Source of the DNA: JABDBE01 sp963832245 | GTDB lineage: Bacteria > Acidobacteriota > Terriglobia > Terriglobales > Acidobacteriaceae | DNA length: 64,000 nt | NCBI GenBank assembly: GCA_963832245.1 | Contig: CAWHTG010000003.1 | Coordinates: 310,001-374,000 of the forward strand | Direction of reading: 5' to 3' | Shown here: positions 1 through 6,802 of the stretch, piece after piece | Position numbering within the stretch: the stretch's first letter is position 1 | Layout of the letters: each line of letters starts with the position of its first letter | The notes under the pieces: generated by a model | What the model saw: only the letters and a program-made list of their open reading frames with translations | What the model was told of the DNA's origin: nothing | Database searches by the model: none | Translations under genes and position numbers: made by a program

Positions 1-28
1 TTAGGATGACTTTGTTGACGCTCTTCAT
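1..28 (-). CDS. ssb: Single-stranded DNA-binding protein, N-terminal fragment (runs off the window)
   Basis: Only the first nine codons are inside the window. They read MKSVNKVIL, which matches the near-invariant start of bacterial SSB proteins (M-x-S-V-N-K-V-I-L-I-G). An AGGAG ribosome-binding site lies 8 bases before the ATG, which supports a real start. SSB coats single-stranded DNA during replication and repair. With so few residues this is a motif match, not a domain match; the rest of the gene lies to the left. Confidence 0.7.
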
Positions 29-332
29 GAGTGCTGCTCCTTTCGCCCCGGGGCGAGACGCGAGAATGGATGACGAAAATGGGGCTGGAAGGCCAATATA
101 TCAGAAATAGCGAAGGCTTTGAGCGAAAGGCAGTGGGACGGGGACGGGCTGGGGCCAAAATGAAACAACCGGATTTTCTCGGATAAGCGGTTTTGTCGAT
201 AAGAACCTTTTGGGTTTTCTTGGTAGTGTCTAAAATTCATCCACCACAAAGGACACAAAGTTACACAAAGGTGTACGTCCGGAGCGTTCTAGGCTGGCTA
301 GAAACCTGGCGCGGTACGGTATAATCTGTGCC
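29..332. other. Intergenic region between ssb and the ferredoxin gene
   Basis: About 300 bases with no convincing gene; the open frames are short, of biased composition and lack ribosome-binding sites. The leftmost part should hold the ssb promoter. The right end holds the ferredoxin promoter. Around 240-270 is a stretch of the CACCACAAAGGACACAAAG type, a half-copy of the inverted repeat seen complete at 2521-2588. Confidence 0.6.
320..325 (+). promoter_or_regulatory. -10 box of the ferredoxin gene; transcript probably leaderless
   Basis: A perfect TATAAT sits 7 bases before the ATG at 333. Transcription usually starts about 7 bases after the -10 box, so the first base of the mRNA would be the A of the start codon or one base before it. 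No Shine-Dalgarno sequence precedes the ATG, which fits a leaderless message. No good -35 box is visible. Confidence 0.5.
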
Positions 333-710
333 ATGGCTGCTGAAGCGGAGTCCAAACCCGCCGGGATGGTGCCCGACGAGCTTAAATTCGAACCCAAATC
401 CAAAGGGCTGCTGACTCCTCGAAAGAAGAAGCCAAAGGAGTTGGCGGTGATTACCGAGTGCTGCACCGGGTGCGCGGGCTCACCGGCTTGCGTGGAGTAT
501 TGCCCGGTAGAAGATTGCATGTTTTGGGTTCCGGACGAAGATCATCCGCCGTTTGGCAGGATCCAGGTCGACCCGATCCTTTGTATCGGATGCAAGAAGT
601 GCATCAGCAAGGGACCGGATGGGTGTTTCCTTGATGGCTGTCCTTGGGATGCGATTGTGATGGTGGACACGGTCGAAGTGGAAAAAGAAGTTGGCGTGAT
701 GCCCATCTAG
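333..710 (+). CDS. Ferredoxin-like protein with two 4Fe-4S clusters
   Basis: A 125-residue soluble protein with two cysteine clusters. The first uses C44, C47, C53 and C57-P; the second uses C84, C87, C90 and C103-P, with an extra C98. This is the layout of bacterial-type ferredoxins that carry electrons through two 4Fe-4S clusters, with an insertion in the first motif. About 40 charged residues precede the clusters. The ATG is fixed by the TATAAT box just upstream. It is convergent with the VOC gene and has no operon partner, so its redox partner cannot be told from context. Confidence 0.85.
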   Translation: MAAEAESKPAGMVPDELKFEPKSKGLLTPRKKKPKELAVITECCTGCAGSPACVEYCPVEDCMFWVPDEDHPPFGRIQVDPILCIGCKKCISKGPDGCFLDGCPWDAIVMVDTVEVEKEVGVMPI

Positions 711-713
711 CTT

Positions 714-1139
714 TCAGCCGTCAGCTTTCAGTTCTTTGTCCTTCAGTTCGAGTAGATCCCACTTGTTGCCGTATAGGTCTTCGAAGACTGCGACTGTGCC
801 GTAGGCTTCTTGCCGCGGTTCCTCTCTGAACTTCACGCCTCGTGATCGCATTTCATGGTAGTCTCGCCAGAAATCATCAGTGTGGAGAAATAGAAAGACA
901 CGGCCGCCGGTTTGGTTGCCAATGCGGCTAGCCTCTTCGGGCGTAGACGCTCGGGCGAGCAGCAGGCTGGTTCCGCGAGATCCCGGAGGACTGACAAGTA
1001 GCCAGCGCTTGTTGTTTCCCAAGCGATCTTTGGAAATACTATCCTCGAGCACGCTGAAACCGAGCGACAGGGTGAAGAAAGCTAGTGCTTCGTCGTAATC
1101 GCGGACGACCAGCGCGACATATCCTAGCGTTTGGGGCAT
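714..1139 (-). CDS. VOC (glyoxalase/bleomycin-resistance fold) family protein
   Basis: A 141-residue protein of the vicinal oxygen chelate fold. It begins with a beta strand and helix typical of the family (LGYVALVVRDYDEALAFF) and ends with the usual FEDLYGNKWDLLE segment, whose final Glu is a common metal ligand. The first-strand metal His of classic glyoxalase I is a Tyr here, so metal binding and activity are uncertain. Members include glyoxalases, dioxygenases and antibiotic-binding proteins; the substrate cannot be told. It stands alone, converging on the ferredoxin gene with only a few bases between the stops. Confidence 0.8.
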   Translation of the reverse strand: MPQTLGYVALVVRDYDEALAFFTLSLGFSVLEDSISKDRLGNNKRWLLVSPPGSRGTSLLLARASTPEEASRIGNQTGGRVFLFLHTDDFWRDYHEMRSRGVKFREEPRQEAYGTVAVFEDLYGNKWDLLELKDKELKADG

Positions 1140-1330
1140 TGTTGGTCCTCCCTAATGTTGTGTCCCGAAAATGCGTGATATGGTCCGAACTTGGGTTTCT
1201 ATGCGACGGGTTGGGCTTGGCGCTGCAAGCACAAATGCATGGATCCTTCGCTAAGAGTCCTTGGCTTTGCCAAGGGCGCCGCTCTCTCAAGACGACAGCG
1301 TTAAACTCCCGCGGCAGTATATTCCAGCGG

Positions 1331-2206
1331 CTAGTGGTTGGTTCTTTCTCGAATCGCTTTTTCTGTTTCTACGGCTTGCTTGCGCACGTGGTCGGGGATG
1401 TCGGGAAGTTCGCGTTCATAGGGAAGGACTGGGGCAATGTCCTCTGGCTGGCCGATTAGATAAAGCGCGCGCAACGCCTCCCAGACCTGTTCCGTGCCTG
1501 GATCGATGGTTGCGAGTTGTGTTCCAGCCGCTACTGTTTCTCCGGTTCGTGTGGATACCGCCCGCAGCCGGCCGCTGATTGGCGAACGGATTTCTATGGT
1601 CTGGGTGCCCTCCTGCAATTTAGCGACGATCCCTCCCTGGCGAATAGCAGTGCCTATCGCGCTGGTGTCGATCACTTTCCCTGATTGCGACGCGCTGACC
1701 GTAGCTGGCTGCAGCAGTTCGAGGATTTGGGGCCTTCCGGTTGGGTCGCCGAAACGGACGAGCGAAAGCGCGGCGTTGCCGCGCACCATTAGTGAAGGAT
1801 CGGCGAGCATTTTCAGGAGAGCTTCATGGAAACCGGCGCCGGATGTGTCTTGTCCCATGACCCAGGCGTCGGTATTGCGGACTTCTTCGACTGGATCTGC
1901 GGACAAGCGGACGACCTGCGGATACCACTTCGTCACCCTCGCGTCGTGTCGAGTCATGCGCTCGCCCATCTGCACTAAGGCATGTTGAATGTGGCGAGGA
2001 TGCTTCTCGTCCTGCAGATACTCGGTCAGTTGTTTATCGGAGAGTTGACGTCCGAACCAGGTGTTCCACCAGAACAAGAACGGCATTAGCACGATTAGCC
2101 AACCGGTCACGAAGAAGAGCAACCGGTTGCGGGTAGACATGCGCGGCTTCGGAGGCTTGCTGGCTTCAGACGTAATTTGCGCACTTGCGTTGGGAGAAAC
2201 AGACAT
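1331..2206 (-). CDS. Membrane-anchored HEAT-repeat protein with an inserted lipoyl-like domain
   Basis: The protein is 291 residues from the ATG at 2206; a start at 2260 would add 18 residues that look untranslated. A short cytoplasmic tail is followed by one membrane helix (LLFFVTGWLIVLMPFLFWW), then HEAT-type helical repeats with the VRNTDAWVMGQD and VRGNAALSLVRFGD pattern. A beta-rich segment follows with the turn PISGRLRAVSTRTGETVAAG, as in lipoyl/biotinyl barrel-sandwich domains but without the modified Lys. A last helical repeat closes it. It is the final gene of the respiratory and ABC transporter cluster, so a scaffold or assembly role there is likely but inferred. Confidence 0.65.
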   Translation of the reverse strand: MSVSPNASAQITSEASKPPKPRMSTRNRLLFFVTGWLIVLMPFLFWWNTWFGRQLSDKQLTEYLQDEKHPRHIQHALVQMGERMTRHDARVTKWYPQVVRLSADPVEEVRNTDAWVMGQDTSGAGFHEALLKMLADPSLMVRGNAALSLVRFGDPTGRPQILELLQPATVSASQSGKVIDTSAIGTAIRQGGIVAKLQEGTQTIEIRSPISGRLRAVSTRTGETVAAGTQLATIDPGTEQVWEALRALYLIGQPEDIAPVLPYERELPDIPDHVRKQAVETEKAIRERTNH

Positions 2207-2240
2207 GGGATATCCGAAATATAGCAGAAAGGTTGCTGAG

Positions 2241-2510
2241 TTATTCGACCACATCAGCATCGAGCACGCGGTCTTGTTCCAGGTAATGGGAGACGGCGTA
2301 TTGGGCTAGAAGCGGGGTCTGCAGGTGGATTTCGGCGCCGATCCATTCTCCTTTGTTGTGCGGCGCGTTTAGTGGATGATTGCAGCGTCCGCCGCTGCCG
2401 AACTGAGGGCCGAAATCCGCACTCTGGATTTGGTCGAACTGCTGGATCCCGCGCCAGGCTTCATCGCCCACCGTGCCGGAAACGTCGATCTTTAGCAGTA
2501 CCGTAGACAT
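2241..2510 (-). CDS. Conserved hypothetical protein in the respiratory cluster
   Basis: An 89-residue protein that I do not recognise. It has no signal peptide or membrane helix, is rich in Asp, Gln and Gly, and contains GGRCNHPLNAPHNKGEWIG, where one Cys and two His might bind a metal. It lies between the ABC permease and the HEAT-repeat gene, all on the minus strand, with 34 bases to the next start. Location suggests a link to the complex encoded upstream; the sequence gives no function. Confidence 0.6.
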   Translation of the reverse strand: MSTVLLKIDVSGTVGDEAWRGIQQFDQIQSADFGPQFGSGGRCNHPLNAPHNKGEWIGAEIHLQTPLLAQYAVSHYLEQDRVLDADVVE

Positions 2511-2520
2511 TCAAGAACAT

Positions 2521-2588
2521 TTCACCACAGAGTCACAGAGAAAAATAAATAAGAGAATTTCTCTGTGACTTTGTGTCTCTGTGGTGAA
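2521..2588. repeat. Inverted repeat of the CACCACAGAGTCACAGAG type
   Basis: A left arm TTCACCACAGAGTCACAGAG and right arm CTCTGTGACTTTGTGTCTCTGTGGTGAA form a long imperfect hairpin around an AT-rich loop. It lies between two minus-strand genes of the cluster. It could fold in the mRNA and modulate read-through, or be a small mobile palindrome. A half copy is near 240-270. Confidence 0.75.
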
Positions 2589-2594
2589 GATTTC

Positions 2595-3422
2595 TCATGC
2601 GGCTGGCCTTGTCGTGCGGCGGTTTACTCGGAAGAAGCATAGACCAAAGATAACGAGCGTGAACAAGGCCAGCGCGGCGATAGAGGCCGGGAGCGGCAGC
2701 ACCCTGGGGCTTTCGGGGTACAGGAGATTTCGAAGGGCCTCGACGCCGTAGGTCAGCGGGTTCAGGCGCATCACGAGGCGCAGCCATCCCGAGGCTCCCG
2801 AGAGCGGAAATAGGGCGCCCGAGAGCAGCCAGAGTGGAATCAGAAAAAGATTGATGATGGCATGGAACGCCTGCGTGGAATCCATGGGCCAGGCGATGGC
2901 GAATCCTAGGGATGTGAGCGCAAAGGAAACCAGGAAAACCACAAATACGACCAGCAGAAAATCGACGAACCCCAAGCGTACGCCGACGAAAGGCGCGAAG
3001 GCCAAAAAGATCAGACCTTGAATGGCGGCCAAAGTTGTTCCGCCCAGAACTTTGCCAAGCACGATGGCAGAGCGAGGAACCGGCGCCACCATGACCGATA
3101 ATAAAAATCCTTCTTTCCGGTCTTCAATCAACGACATCATGGCAAAAATCGACGTGAACAGAACAATCATGATAAGCGCGCCGGGATAAAAGTAATCGAG
3201 ATAGTGTTGCTGTCCTGCGGCATTGCCTGAGCGGAACGAAGTGCCGAAGCCGGAGCCGATGACCAGCCAGAATAGTAACGGAGACGCGATCACGCCGACT
3301 ACACGCGAACGCTGGCGGTAGAAGCGGACTATCTCTCGCCACCACAGGGTGAAGGCGGGAAGCAGTGCTCCGCTGGAAGTTGGGGCGGCTTGCGCGGGTA
3401 AAGCTCGGCTTTGTGTGACCAC
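2595..3422 (-). CDS. ABC-2 type transporter permease
   Basis: A 275-residue membrane protein with six predicted helices and the ABC-2 hallmarks: a long loop after helix 1, EDRKEGFLLSVMVAPVPRSAIVLGK before helix 3 and the NPLTYGVEALR segment near the end, as in daunorubicin-exporter and NodJ-type permeases. The GTG at 3422 is chosen because it sits one base after the stop of the upstream small gene, which implies translational coupling; an in-frame ATG at 3491 would overlap that gene by 68 bases. It pairs with the ATPase at 3715-4710. The cargo is unknown; the location in a cytochrome cluster suggests a part in cofactor or complex assembly. Confidence 0.85.
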   Translation of the reverse strand: MVTQSRALPAQAAPTSSGALLPAFTLWWREIVRFYRQRSRVVGVIASPLLFWLVIGSGFGTSFRSGNAAGQQHYLDYFYPGALIMIVLFTSIFAMMSLIEDRKEGFLLSVMVAPVPRSAIVLGKVLGGTTLAAIQGLIFLAFAPFVGVRLGFVDFLLVVFVVFLVSFALTSLGFAIAWPMDSTQAFHAIINLFLIPLWLLSGALFPLSGASGWLRLVMRLNPLTYGVEALRNLLYPESPRVLPLPASIAALALFTLVIFGLCFFRVNRRTTRPAA

Positions 3423-3423
3423 G

Positions 3424-3633
3424 TCAACTCGTTTTCTGCGCTGGCGGCGCTGCGGATTTCTTGAGTCTTCCCCGAACCTCGAGGAATGCATTCAGAAAAA
3501 GAATGCCGGACAGTGTCAGTAGGATCAGGCTCATGAAGAGACCGTCGACCGTAGTGACGCTTGCTTTCAGAACGATCCATGCCACTCCCATGAGCGGGAC
3601 GATCCCGAGTATGACCGAAAGCGCTAGCATCAT
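3424..3633 (-). CDS. Small membrane protein between ABC ATPase and permease genes
   Basis: A 69-residue protein with two strongly hydrophobic stretches (residues about 3-23 and 32-52) and a basic C-terminal tail. It is coupled to the permease gene (TGA, one base, GTG). I recognise no family. The placement inside the transporter operon suggests an accessory subunit. Confidence 0.7.
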   Translation of the reverse strand: MMLALSVILGIVPLMGVAWIVLKASVTTVDGLFMSLILLTLSGILFLNAFLEVRGRLKKSAAPPAQKTS

Positions 3634-3656
3634 TGGTTGCCAACTCCTGGTTGCGC

Positions 3657-3720
3657 CATCCTGCCTTCGCTGTGCGGGCGAGACGCCCCCACGACTGCCG
3701 CCGGGACGGCGGCGCTACTT
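3657..3720. repeat. Extragenic palindromic repeat, CCGCCGGGACGGCGG type
   Basis: The block contains a GCGGGCGAGACGCCCCC half-palindrome followed by GCCGCCGGGACGGCGGCGC. The same block recurs at 5701-5775, 6730-6790 and, inverted, at 41155-41215. It overlaps the last bases of the ATPase gene. Confidence 0.85.
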
Positions 3721-4710
3721 TTCTTCTTCTCCGCCTTCGGTCCAAAAGCGGTGGCCGGTGCGGTGGATGAAAACGTCTTCGAGCGTTGGCTTGCTTACGG
3801 AGATTGCCTCAATCTCGCCCGGAAAAGCTTCGACCACATCGGTAATGAAGCGATGGCCGTTCTCACGTTCGATTCGGACCTGTCCATGAAGCACCTGTGC
3901 GTCCAAGTTGAAGCGGGTGCGGATTCTTTCTGCGAGCGACTCTGGGCTCTTCGCGTCGAGCAGAATCACGTCTCCGCCGATTTCATGCTTAAGATCGTCC
4001 GGGGTGCCCAGCGCTACCACTTTCCCTTCGTTCAGGATTGCCAGGCGATCGCAACGCTCGGCTTCTTCCATGAGATGGGTCGTGACAATTACAGTGACTC
4101 TTTCTTCATCACGCAGGATTCCAAGGTATTGCCAGAGATCGCGCCGAGCACCCGGATCGAGGCCGGTCGTGGGTTCGTCGAGCAAGAGGACCGACGGATG
4201 ATGAAGCAGTCCCTTGGCTAATTCCAGACGCCGCTGCATTCCTCCAGAGAAGGTTTCTGCTTTTTCGCTTGCACGATCCTCCAGTCCAACCCGGCCGAGC
4301 ATTTCTGCAATCCGGGATTTTAGTGAGGCGCCGTGCAAGCCATAGAGATGTCCCTGGTGCCACAGATTCTCCGCGGCGGTTAGCTTTATGTCAATGCTTT
4401 GGGCCTGAAAGACCACGCCGATTTGACGGCGCAACTTGTTGGGGTCGCGGGCGACGTCGAATCCCATGATTGTAGCGTGTCCGCTTACTGGAATCATTAA
4501 CGTGGAGAGGATGCGAAACAAAGTTGTCTTGCCGCTTCCGTTTGGCCCCAGCAGTCCGAAAAGTTCGGCCTGACGAACGTCGAAGGACACGCCGTTCAGG
4601 GCGGCGCGGTCGCCGTAACGGTGCACGACATCTTGCACGGAAATGACAGCGGGTTCGACAGCAAGGCCGGTCTCGGCGCTAGCGACAGCAAATGGAGTCT
4701 TAGAGGCCAC
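3715..4710 (-). CDS. ABC transporter ATP-binding protein
   Basis: A 331-residue nucleotide-binding subunit of the DrrA/NodI type. Walker A is GPNGSGKTT (residues 55-63), the signature is FSGGMQR (154-160), Walker B with catalytic Glu is VLLLDEPTTGLDP (174 on) and the H-loop His is 212. A C-terminal domain of about 90 residues follows, as in exporters of drugs, polysaccharides or lipids. The first 20 residues are a variable tail. It should energise the permease at 2595-3422. It follows heme A synthase in the operon; role in cytochrome assembly is inferred only. Confidence 0.9.
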   Translation of the reverse strand: MASKTPFAVASAETGLAVEPAVISVQDVVHRYGDRAALNGVSFDVRQAELFGLLGPNGSGKTTLFRILSTLMIPVSGHATIMGFDVARDPNKLRRQIGVVFQAQSIDIKLTAAENLWHQGHLYGLHGASLKSRIAEMLGRVGLEDRASEKAETFSGGMQRRLELAKGLLHHPSVLLLDEPTTGLDPGARRDLWQYLGILRDEERVTVIVTTHLMEEAERCDRLAILNEGKVVALGTPDDLKHEIGGDVILLDAKSPESLAERIRTRFNLDAQVLHGQVRIERENGHRFITDVVEAFPGEIEAISVSKPTLEDVFIHRTGHRFWTEGGEEEK

Positions 4711-4743
4711 AGGTCATTCTACGATGAGACGTTGGGTAACGGG

Positions 4744-5679
4744 TCACGCAGCTACAGGCTTTCGGGTTGGGTTGGGAACTGGCTCTTCAAAAGACACTGG
4801 AACCTGTCGCCAGACTTGAATGGCGAGAATGACGGCGGTCGCCAGAAGCAGGGCTCCGACCGCGACGTGGGCGACGGTCGAGATCACCATCGGCAGTTCG
4901 GGTTGAACCGCATCGCGGCCCCAGGCTACCCGGGTCAGAAATGCGATGAAGCCCAGACAAAGCTGCGCGATCATCAGCGAGACTAGAAGAATTGCGGGAC
5001 GACGAACGGCTTCAATCTTTGAGAACTGCCACAACGCGCGGATCGCGGTCCAGGTCAGTACGAAGGCAACAATGGCGGCATTGGCAACGTGCGGCCACCA
5101 ACTCATCCCGTGATGGCGGAACATGGCACCCAGGATAAGTTGAACGTAGAGCACGAAGATGGAGAGCAGCGTCAGCGTGATGAGGCTGGGACGGCGGTTG
5201 TCGAACTCGATCTGCGGAACTTCTTCGATCCATTTGCGCCCGGTGAACATGGCAATGGCAACCGCGATGCAGAAGAAGGTTTGTCCCACGGCAGCGTGCG
5301 CGGACGAGACCCACGGCGGCTGAAATAACCGGACTGTCAGGCCGCCGAGGATTGCTTGCATTATCACGGTGCCGAGAGCGGCGACGCCCAGCCATTTCAT
5401 CCAGCGGCGGCGGTCAGCGAACCAGGTCCATGCTGCGATGGAGATCGTGAGTATCACGATAGACCCGGCGATGGCGCGATGGCTCCACTCGAACTTTATT
5501 CCGCCATGCAGCGGCGGGACGCTGAAGGATCCGAAAGACGTGGGCCAATCGGGGATGGAGAGGCCGGCGTCGTTGCTGGTGACGAGAGCCCCGGCAATGA
5601 TTAGAACAAAAGTCGCGCACGCGACGAAGACAGCAAAGCGGTGGTGCGCGCGATTGTACGGTGTGGCGAGGGATTTCAG
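4744..5679 (-). CDS. ctaA: Heme A synthase, COX15/CtaA family
   Basis: An eight-helix membrane protein that oxidises heme O to heme A for cytochrome oxidase. The body includes SNDAGLSIPDWP and GGIKFEWSHR near the N-terminus, and further His residues in HAAVGQ, FRHHGMSWWPH and VAHVAVGA. The conserved N-terminal motifs lie before the first usual start codon (GTG at 5457), so the gene must begin further upstream. The best candidate is CTG at 5679, five bases after a strong GGAGG, giving 311 residues, the usual CtaA length. A GTG at 5742 inside a palindrome is less likely. No heme O synthase gene is visible in the window. Confidence 0.85.
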   Translation of the reverse strand: MKSLATPYNRAHHRFAVFVACATFVLIIAGALVTSNDAGLSIPDWPTSFGSFSVPPLHGGIKFEWSHRAIAGSIVILTISIAAWTWFADRRRWMKWLGVAALGTVIMQAILGGLTVRLFQPPWVSSAHAAVGQTFFCIAVAIAMFTGRKWIEEVPQIEFDNRRPSLITLTLLSIFVLYVQLILGAMFRHHGMSWWPHVANAAIVAFVLTWTAIRALWQFSKIEAVRRPAILLVSLMIAQLCLGFIAFLTRVAWGRDAVQPELPMVISTVAHVAVGALLLATAVILAIQVWRQVPVSFEEPVPNPTRKPVAA

Positions 5680-5700
5680 ATCTTCCTCCGACTCTATTGT

Positions 5701-5865
5701 AGCGCCGGCATCTTGCCCCGCTGTGCGGGCGAGACGCCCGCACGACAGCCGCCGGGACGGCGGCGCTACAATGCCGAGCTTCGCTCGGCTAGACAGCCGA
5801 GGGCGGCCGTCCCCACGTGATTCTCACGAGCCAGAGGACGGGCGAGACGCCCGTCCTCCACTAGA
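5701..5865. repeat. Cluster of three extragenic palindromes
   Basis: Three palindromes stand in tandem: the GCGGGCGAGACGCCCGC + CCGCCGGGACGGCGG block (about 5721-5770), an ACAGCCGAGGGCGGCCGTCC block (5793-5815), and GGACGGGCGAGACGCCCGTCC (5835-5858). They fill the gap between the lipoprotein gene and ctaA and could attenuate transcription between them. Confidence 0.85.
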
Positions 5866-5870
5866 ACCAG

Positions 5871-6659
5871 CTACTGTGCTTTGAAGGTTTGGTCTACCGT
5901 CTTGCTGCCTTTGGCGGCTAGCGTGACCTTTTGGGTTTGTTCGCCTAGTTTCTCCTGCACGAATGCGATCGTGTAATCGCCCGGCGGCAGGCCTTTGATT
6001 TCATATTTTCCATCCGCGCCAGTTACCGCATAGAACGGGGTCTTGGCCACGTTGATGTACATCCGCATCCATGGATGCTGGTTGCACTTTACCGGCAACA
6101 TGATTTCTTCGCGGGCGAAACTCTTCTCGAGCGGAGCGGCGGCTGGCGGTTGAGATTCGTTCCATTCGCGATTGGCTTGAGGCGTCGGGTGAATGTTGTG
6201 CGTGGTCTGGTCGTCGTTCTTGATTTCAATGTTCTGTCCCGTCATCACACCGAGCACGTGAGGATGATATTGGCAACCCTTCTGATCGATACTGACGGAA
6301 TCTTTGGGAACGTCGAAGGTCCGGTCGCCCAGGCCATCTTTTACGTATACGAAAACGTTGGCTACTTTGCCGCCGTCAACGACGATGTTCTCAGCCGTGT
6401 TGGTGCCCTTGCATGCTGCGTCTTGACTCATATCGATCTTGGATGGCTTGGGAGCTGTGCCGTCGAACTTCACCGTGCCGCTGACGGAGGCTACCGTGTT
6501 GGGATCGATGGGAGTCGCTGCCGGCGCGGGCTGAGCCGCGGATGAAGGTGCCGAAGATTGGGATTCGTTTGTGTTCTCCTTCTTACTACAGCCTACGAGA
6601 AGCCATAGGCCGAGAAGGCAGAGCATGCCAAACATTGCTACAGATGTTTTCTTATTCAT
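5871..6659 (-). CDS. Lipoprotein with a blue-copper-like site and a carboxypeptidase-regulatory-like domain
   Basis: A 262-residue exported lipoprotein: hydrophobic signal ending in LVGC with lipidated C24, then a Ser/Pro/Ala linker to about residue 55. A central beta domain carries H154, H157 and the motif C192-x2-H195-x2-M198, the ligand order of type 1 copper proteins such as plastocyanin. The final 55 residues (GADGKYEIKGLPPGDYTIAF) are the usual CarboxypepD_reg-like beta sandwich. It follows the octaheme cytochrome gene, so it probably carries electrons or copper in the periplasm for that chain. The copper site is read from the motif and is not proven. Confidence 0.8.
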   Translation of the reverse strand: MNKKTSVAMFGMLCLLGLWLLVGCSKKENTNESQSSAPSSAAQPAPAATPIDPNTVASVSGTVKFDGTAPKPSKIDMSQDAACKGTNTAENIVVDGGKVANVFVYVKDGLGDRTFDVPKDSVSIDQKGCQYHPHVLGVMTGQNIEIKNDDQTTHNIHPTPQANREWNESQPPAAAPLEKSFAREEIMLPVKCNQHPWMRMYINVAKTPFYAVTGADGKYEIKGLPPGDYTIAFVQEKLGEQTQKVTLAAKGSKTVDQTFKAQ

Positions 6660-6729
6660 TATGTCGCCCTTTCGTGAAGTGTTGAACGTTCTCTTGAAAG
6701 TCTTAATTCAGGTAACCACGGTCCGGTAA

Positions 6730-6790
6730 TCTTGCCCCGAATGCGCGGGCGGGACGCCCTCGCGACAGCCGCCGGGACGGCGGCGCTACA
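6730..6790. repeat. Extragenic palindromic repeat, CCGCCGGGACGGCGG type
   Basis: Third copy of the block, here with GCGCGGGCGGGACGCCCTCGC followed by GCCGCCGGGACGGCGGCGC. It lies between the octaheme cytochrome and lipoprotein genes. Confidence 0.85.
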
Positions 6791-6802
6791 GAACGTAACA
6801 TT

